From contig SSNU01000576.1 in assembly GCA_012064415.1 (NCBI GenBank), positions 61,371-122,244 of the forward strand: a DNA stretch of 60,874 bases. The letters are read 5' to 3'. Below are positions 55,801 through 60,874 of the stretch, piece by piece. A program made the position numbers and the translations under genes. Positions within the stretch are counted from its first letter, which is position 1, and each line of letters begins with the position of its first letter. The notes beneath the pieces are model-generated. The model was not told where the DNA came from. It saw only the letters and a list, made by a program, of their open reading frames with translations, and did no database searches. Source of the stretch: Gyrodactylus bullatarudis (Eukaryota; Platyhelminthes; Monogenea; Gyrodactylidea; Gyrodactylidae).

Positions 55801-57421
55801 TAATAAAGAAAAGAGGGCTTATCCTCTGTCAATTGTACAATTTACAGGGGAATAAAGGGTACAAATCTTTTCTCCATAAATTTCAGAATAGAATTTTAAA
55901 TGAATCTTTGAAATTTGAAGCTCTTTGAAAATGGAGTTGAATTTCTTTGTGAGCCAAGTGTGTTACGCAACCAAAAACAATTTCCTAGAATTAAGAAATA
56001 AAAAAACTCATGGTCTTTTTAATATTAATGACTCACAATCACTTTCAAATGGGTCTCGTCCTCTTGAAATTTGAAGGGAATATTTATCTCAAAGTAGGGA
56101 TGTAATCCCACTGGATTAAAGACATTAGCAAAGGATAATTCTGCCATCATAGAATGTGACAAGACAAGATAAATTGAGTTGCTTTCCTGAGTGAATATGC
56201 CGACACCACCAGACATGTTCATTTTCTCCAATAAGTAACTCACATCGATTTCCTCTCTCCCATAGAAATAGTCAGCATCACTAAATAAGAATAGAAAATA
56301 CAATCAATTTCTTTCAATGATCCTTTTTTCATGATCCATTTTTAACTCCTTCTTAACAACAACAACTATACTAGATATCATAAAATTCTCATATCCATAG
56401 TAATGGCTAAATGGCTAATCCAGCTAATTTGCAAAATTGATATTACTAGCAACTCTCTGATGGGTCCACAACTGTTAGTTTTATGGACAACAAGATTCTA
56501 GAATTCAAAATGCACTTAATACCTCTTTTGGATTTAAGTTAAAAATTTTTGAGGCCCTAGTTGAAGAGTTAAATAAACTAGGTATTTAGTTAGTATTATT
56601 ATCACCCAGGATTGGTTCTATGACCGGACTCAGATATTGGATTAATACTTCCATATAGGGACGTGTTATAATCCCTAATAGCTTTACCGGGCCAATATCT
56701 GTGGTGAACGGAAGGCTGGAAGATCTTGAAGTTTTCAACCAAAGACCAGGTGTTTGATTCCACATATCTCCTCAAGACAACGATCCCAGAGGTTTCCAGG
56801 AAATTAGTTGTTGATGTAATACTTTTCCAGTTCATTGTCTTCACCAGATCAGTCTGTGAGCGTTCTGAGCTGCCTTTTTTGCCATTCTTTGTACGACGAA
56901 TATTTGATTTTGTGTCCAACAGGGAACTCCTTACTAAAATTATATTAGTGATTTATAATTTAAAAAAGTAATAAAAGAATTATTATTACTAAGCGTCAAA
57001 AACCCTATCGTGGTCATGAGGAAAGAAAAGCAGAAACAATCAAGTTTTATGTAAAACACTTTTAAATAAGATTCTATTGGCGGAAATCTCACTCATCCAG
57101 TCCTCTTTAACAGGGTGAACAGCTGTATTATTCTCATGACTCAAATGTTTGGCAGCGGCTAGCGTGAAAGGAATGAATATGGCAATGGATCTCTTTAGTT
57201 TACTCTTTGTGGTGTAATAAAAGGGCTGAGAGACAACCTTGTAGTTCTGAGGGAGAGGAGGAACTATCTGATTCGTCAGCTCAGAATTAAAGCTCATCAG
57301 GTTTAATTTACCCTGGACATCGCAAAAGGTATCGGGGAGGATCTCAACCCGTGAACCGTCATTACACAACAGGTGCATTGATGTTGCCTGAATTGGGATA
57401 TTCAATTTCAGGGTTTTCTCT
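43844..57421 (-). CDS. Unrecognised large multi-exon protein gene (5' end not found)
   Basis: Exons I support: 57421-57093, 56933-56606, 56280-56037, 54708-54433, 52396-52257, 52166-51663, 49952-49683, 48043-47880, 46329-46121, 46052-45871, 45756-45681, 45252-45225, 44321-44277, 44181-43844 (stop TAA). Most junctions agree in phase; those at 52257/52166 and 45681/45252 do not and need an extra exon or other splice site. About 1040 residues. Landmarks in order: NDGSRVEILPDTFCDVQG, SLVENFKIFQPSVHHRYWPG, MSGGVGIFTQESNSIYLVLS, FFTYHPGQYVIGRFD, NTQDICHLMMFNTMVFEIF, SAEEKLYLVYMAWKQAIKVE. There is no signal peptide, repeated domain or catalytic motif I can name, and no clear membrane segment. Codon choice is exon-like throughout. 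It may be a fast-evolving member of a known family. Confidence 0.7.
46925..47630. repeat. Full-length foldback element (best family reference)
   Basis: Tip to tip about 700 bp. The left arm has ttcgaatatgttaaagattt, tggaatcctactcattttg, the 'aatcccattttttcg' block, gatcaaaagttgatttttaa and aagacaagaaagccaaatat; the right arm is its mirror. It lies in an intron of the unnamed gene. ORFs at 47137-47714 are frames of the palindrome. Confidence 0.75.
47649..47850. mobile_element. 202-bp palindromic MITE rich in GTAAGT words
   Basis: Ends GTCACCGTAAATATGCTTAC and its inverse, arms of about 70 bp, inside a TA-rich target. The arms repeat 'cgtaagtatg' and 'cttactcacgtaagtaagc'. It begins 30 nt past the splice donor at 47879 of the unnamed gene. 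Confidence 0.7.
50050..50345. repeat. Foldback family, partial copy
   Basis: One arm (aagttggttgatatgaagtt at 50058 onward) with an internal deletion between 'gaaaaatattac' and the 'cataatccc' block, ending near ttgggagtcgaatt. Confidence 0.6.
51220..51560. repeat. Foldback family, diverged copy next to an exon
   Basis: Carries 'cttgatcactctctcacttt' and a degraded right tip up to 51555 (ctcatatcaatgagctc). It makes the open frame of the neighbouring exon appear to run past its donor at 51662. Confidence 0.45.
52440..52870 (+). mobile_element. PLE terminal segment with second GIY-YIG scrap (tandem partial copy)
   Basis: About 52505-52620 translates as DTAVAWHNTQEKQEASISKF and on to FSILYKNECDDSSE then a stop, parallel to the same segment at 53765-53870. 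It lies before the RT part, as in PLEs with terminal pseudo-repeats from tandem copies. The stretch ends with a conserved motif (52797-52830) described in the findings. Confidence 0.55.
52890..54160 (+). pseudogene. Penelope-like element: reverse transcriptase and GIY-YIG, degenerate
   Basis: The RT part shows IQKDGIAM(R)SHLSPLLGNIF and, after an in-frame stop, IRYVDDTFIL with the YVDD active site. Then FLEVKLTRKEDG, TYLHFSSFSPLSHKVGLVIG and VRRRLVDLIDQHY follow. The GIY-YIG endonuclease part starts CDCGASYIGLTIRKLSTRSK. Stops at 53148, near 53611 and before the CDC segment, plus a missing 5' RT portion, make it dead. The His expected after the R.K motif of PLE endonucleases reads Pro. It lies in an intron of the unnamed gene, on the opposite strand. 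Confidence 0.85.
54800..55990 (+). other. Degenerate coding-like stretch of unknown origin
   Basis: Pieces of protein-like sequence in changing frames: YCFHEPFVFIWIPRPTTAAK (54950), RLKAINEIYYSDLKFSYSK (55150), IHITCNDYGEASVGCETHWP (55265), SLLNANFHSKNMICLSIKRF (55590), FKWLFRHLKGVSAAR (55690). Stops and shifts break it. It lies in an intron of the unnamed gene, opposite strand, so it may be an old transposon or pseudogene. I cannot assign a family. Confidence 0.35.
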
Positions 57422-58205
57422 CTAATAAAATCACATGAAAGGAAAATTGAGTTACTCCTTTTTCATTTCAAGATTTGTTATATTCAAATGATGTCGGACT
57501 TTTGAAAATTTTTCCTTATTCATAATTTCAGAAAATGTATATTTAATAAAAGCTAAAAATTAAAGTATTTGGATACAAAGACTATTTCAATGAATGATAC
57601 TATATTTTTCATTCAAGCTCACGTCACAAATTCACAACTACGATAAATGATTACATTGTAATCCTATGTCAAAGAAACTAAATCTATAAATCACTTTAAT
57701 ATGAATAGCAATAATGATATGATGATTTTTTTATATTTAAAACATAATTACTTGAAAGTAATTAATGGAAAATCTGAATTATTTTTCAATGCATACAATA
57801 ATAATTGGTTTCGGTTACACGTTTATCAAGAAGCAACTCTTATCTATTCACATCTAAATCTTTAACTTAAACCAGTTGATGAACAATGATTTCAATGATG
57901 ATGACTTCACCATTCAAATAGACACTCGATCAGATTTTTCAGCAACAATTTGGTATCTTAAAAATACGTCAAATTTCTCAGTTATGTTGATCAACTCTTC
58001 TTAACTACACAACGTGAAGAAAAATTTTGCACTGTAAACTATTTAGAGATTAACTCAATTTCACAAAGCATGCATTAAGAAGAGAAAAGGTTTGAGTAGA
58101 AACTATTTTGTACGCTTTCTTCAGAAATATATTAAGTACACAATGAACAAAGATATTTCTTTGAGAGTTTGAAGTTGTCTGAGCAATAGAATTCATTTGT
58201 TCAAC
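57422..58205. promoter_or_regulatory. Divergent intergenic region
   Basis: The only space between the first recognised exon of the minus-strand unnamed gene and the plus-strand EF-hand start. That first exon begins in phase 2, so at least one more 5' exon must lie here or be skipped; I could not place it. No TATA box stands out. Confidence 0.3.
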
Positions 58206-59853
58206 ATGAATGCTAGTTATGTGAAAAATGTCTTCAAGGCCTTTGACGATGATAAGGATGGATTTCTCACCAAGAATGAGGCCATTTACGCTGCTCAGGA
58301 ATTCGGAATTGACAAAAAGGATCTAAGAGTGAGTCAATTACTTTATAATGAACGTTTTTTTCGTTTTTTTTGGTTGTGGAAAACTATGGAATTCATCAAC
58401 TAACTAATGAGCCTTTTAATATAAATTCTTATCATTAGTTAGATTTTGGAGAAATATATTGTAGTTGTATTAGACTAGAAAAACCTTGAATTACTTTAAC
58501 AATAACTGTATGAAACACGCGAATGGCAATGCACTGATTAATGAAACTTGTTCTAGAAAATCATCAAAGCGATGAAACTGGAAGATGAATCAATGATCCC
58601 TGTTAATGATCTTACAGAAGACATCAAATGTTTCTGCATGATGAAGTTTAAGTAAGTGTGCTCAGTTCACCAAGACATCCTTCAAACAACACATCCTTAT
58701 TCGGCTTATGAGACACCTTAAACTTGTTGTGATAAAGGAAAGAGTTTAGCAATTCACTGCAATTCAGTTCTGAGCTGAAGGATTAGAACTCTTCCAAATA
58801 TATTGACTATAATGCTGTTCGTTACCTACCTGATTATGTTATCTTTTGGTTACATTAGGCCTATTCAATGTAGCTTTTATCGTTATTGTTAAATGATCTG
58901 GGAGTTTCTTTCGTACTAGTCGTGGTGAGATTCATTTTTAAGCAGATTAATAATAAAAATCATTCTGTTCTTGACTGAAATTCAAACACCTTTCCTCTCA
59001 AAAGTTGGAAGATTAATCATAATAGGCGATTTCTGATGATCATTAAAATTCGATCGATATCTCAGTTGCCTCGATTTCAAGCCTTTGAATGATTTTGGGT
59101 TCTAGTTTTATTGGGGCTGCAAAATGCTCGTTTGTCACTTTCCTTCTTAAATGATGGCAAATTATGAATTTAATAGACTCCATTTTTGTTGGTGGGCATA
59201 ACAGACAGCATAGAGCCTATACTGGGTCAAATTAAAGTGTCATCAATTGTTGTAGACAAAAATGAAAAAACCATTAAAATACAAAAGTTACTCGAACTCC
59301 CTTGAATCAACCAATCATTTTTTATTAGGATTGTACATTGTAACTCTTAAAGAATACCCTCTATTTTGGTCATTTACGTTGAAAAAAAATAATTCTTACT
59401 TTGAATAGAACACCCTCTCAATTTTGTCTGCAAAAGGTACGGGAAATGAGCAAGAAAGAACACTAGATGTATTTTTCCTTCTATGAACACTTTTTGTTGG
59501 TATCATCATTTTTCATTCTTTAACCAAGTCTATTTGCACTTATTTCAAGTATGTAACTCGCATTTCTAAAGAAAAAAAAGTAGCCCTTGATATAGTGATC
59601 TTAAATGCCTTTCCATTTTTTACAAATTTTTAGGAAAGATCCGCTACTCGAAATGTTCAAGAGAGTCGACTTGGATGGTTCAGGACAGTTGAGTTTTGCC
59701 GAAGTCAAGTTGGTAATGGATGCATTTGGAGTGGGATCAACTGACAATATTGTTCAGGAGTTATTCTTCAAAGCAGACAAGAACCACGATGGCTACATCA
59801 ATCAAAATGAATATTTAACATTTATGCAGGAAATTCGAGCATCTTCTAGTTGA
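58206..59853 (+). CDS. EF-hand calcium-binding protein, calmodulin/troponin-C-like
   Basis: Exons 58206-58328, 58557-58651 and 59634-59853, GT-AG introns, phases 0 and 2, 145 residues. The start ATG is chosen because MNASYVKNVFKAF lines up with the start of the next gene. EF loop 1 DDDKDGFLTKNE (residues about 14-25), loop 3 DLDGSGQLSFAE and loop 4 DKNHDGYINQNE are canonical 12-residue loops with acidic positions 1, 3, 5 and 12 or allowed substitutes. The second site (KLEDESMIPVNDLTEDI) has lost its loop. So it probably binds three calcium ions. No signal peptide or membrane segment. Whether it is a sensor or buffer cannot be told. Confidence 0.85.
58806..58870 (+). repeat. Partial copy of the gttgttcgcttgctacc family
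   Basis: GACTATAATGCTGTTCG, then acctacctgattatgttatc and ttttggttacatta follow the left end of the family (20339, 23706, 37185). It lies in intron 2 of the EF-hand gene. Confidence 0.5.
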
Positions 59854-59952
59854 ATATATTTAGAAGAGTGTACGAGAGTTGAACAGAAAGATGAAAGATT
59901 TAACAAAATTATTCTTTTTAAAAAAATTTGTAAAGCAATACAGTGATTTTAT

Positions 59953-59958
59953 AATAAA
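59953..59958 (+). terminator. Poly(A) signal of the EF-hand gene
   Basis: AATAAA 100 nt after the stop codon at 59853, in AT-rich 3' sequence. Confidence 0.5.
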
Positions 59959-60177
59959 AAATTATATTCTTCAAATTACTTACAAGTAACGACATGTTGA
60001 TCAAATATATTATGGCATATAAAAAGAAATTAGACTTCAGTAATTTACTATTAAGCGATTTACTATTATGGTGTAATTGTTCGTAAATAGAGAAAGTTCA
60101 GAATAGTTGATCTACGCCATTATTTCAAATATGATTATGAAGTAAATGATTTGTGCCAGTTGAAAAAGTTTTACTCC

Positions 60178-60312
60178 ATGAACTTAATGTTGAATGATAA
60201 CTACATTTTCAACATGTTTCGATTCCACGATCGAGATCATGATGGATTCCTCAATATTGAACAAGCTAGGGATGCATGTCTTGAGATCGGCTTAAAGAAA
60301 CATGATGTAGCT
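60178..60312 (+). CDS. First exon of a tandem EF-hand paralogue (cut by window end)
   Basis: 45 codons from ATG 60178 to a GTGAGT donor, phase 0, the same layout as exon 1 of the preceding gene. It reads MNLMLNDNYIFNMFRFHD then loop HDRDHDGFLNIE, with His in place of Asp at loop position 1, then ARDACLEIGLKKHDVA. Amino-acid identity with its neighbour is about 40% by eye, so the duplication is old. The remaining exons lie to the right; 60313-60874 is intron with no feature seen. Confidence 0.75.
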
Positions 60313-60874
60313 GTGAGTTTATTTCCATAAATTATCCAAATTTTTGTCATAACAAACCTGATAACTAAGCCTTTTACTATGAGGGTAGCGAATACGGAAC
60401 GTTTTGAAGAATTCTCTTGTTTCAGTTACTTTTCTGATAGAATTTACAACTCACATCTTGTTTTGCATATTTTTAAAGCGTGAAAGTCATAAGATTACTA
60501 TTTTTGAATATGAAACTCATTGAATGGGCAAGATATTTCAAATTTTAGTGATTGTGACACAATCATTGTGTAGTAAAAGTTCATTGAAAATTGAGCAACG
60601 ATTTAAAAAATTCTGGATTTTTTTTTTGTTAGAAAGTATGATTTTATTGATTTATAGAAGATAAAATAAATAAATATAAATACAAATATATATACACAGC
60701 ATCCTTGGATATAATATGGCGGTTCGATAAAAAAAATTAAAAAAAAAAATAATAATTTGATTAATCTATGTTCATGAAATATGTGTAATGAGTATTGTAG
60801 AAATATATAAACCTTTCAAGAAATTTCATTAAACATTCTGGGATTAATGAAGATTAGCATAGAGGAGACTCTTA

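Noticed and set aside
1..60874. tRNA, rRNA, CRISPR arrays, bacterial-type operons
   Set aside because: None seen. Repeats are dispersed or palindromic and spacing is irregular. I could not run covariance models, so a diverged tRNA could be missed.

Overview
This is a eukaryotic, intron-rich and strongly AT-rich window. Coding exons are short islands (tens to about 1300 bp) joined by GT-AG introns, and the spaces between them are packed with old DNA transposons. An AMPK gamma subunit, EF-hand proteins, a Penelope-like retroelement (PLE), and piggyBac, hAT, Mutator-like and ISXO2-like transposons together point to an animal, most likely an arthropod. A copepod of the sea-louse type would fit the AT richness and transposon mix, but that is inference. 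I saw no tRNA, rRNA, CRISPR array or bacterial operon.

Layout. (1) 1-770: a PLE relic on the minus strand and a possible terminal exon on the plus strand. (2) 1062-5004, minus: a spliced gene whose first part is a hAT-transposase-like protein and whose last four exons encode an unrelated acidic tail. It may be a host-transposase fusion. (3) 5.6-6.7 kb: two opposed ISXO2-like transposase remnants. (4) 9128-42936, minus: one 33.8-kb gene for an AMP-activated protein kinase gamma subunit. I reconstruct 13 exons whose phases all agree, giving 982 residues: a long low-complexity N-terminus with a histidine-rich block, then four CBS repeats and a Ser/acidic tail. Its introns hold most of the mobile elements: foldback elements, a piggyBac copy inserted in one of them at TTAA, a MULE with a perfect 9-bp target duplication, a hAT nested in another element with a perfect 8-bp duplication, and several MITEs. 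(5) 43844-57421, minus: a second multi-exon gene of at least 14 exons (about 1040 residues) that I cannot name. An opposite-strand PLE sits in one of its introns. (6) 58206-60312 and beyond, plus: two tandem EF-hand genes, the second cut by the window end.

The host genes do not form an obvious pathway. The gamma subunit is the energy-sensing subunit of AMPK, and the EF-hand proteins are small calcium-binding proteins. What the region shows most clearly is a genome whose introns grow by layered transposon insertion while exon phases stay intact, with one place where transposase exons appear spliced in frame to host-like exons.

Limits: gene models come from reading splice sites and phases by eye, with no transcripts, alignments or database searches. 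Boundaries of repeats are approximate unless a target duplication is stated.
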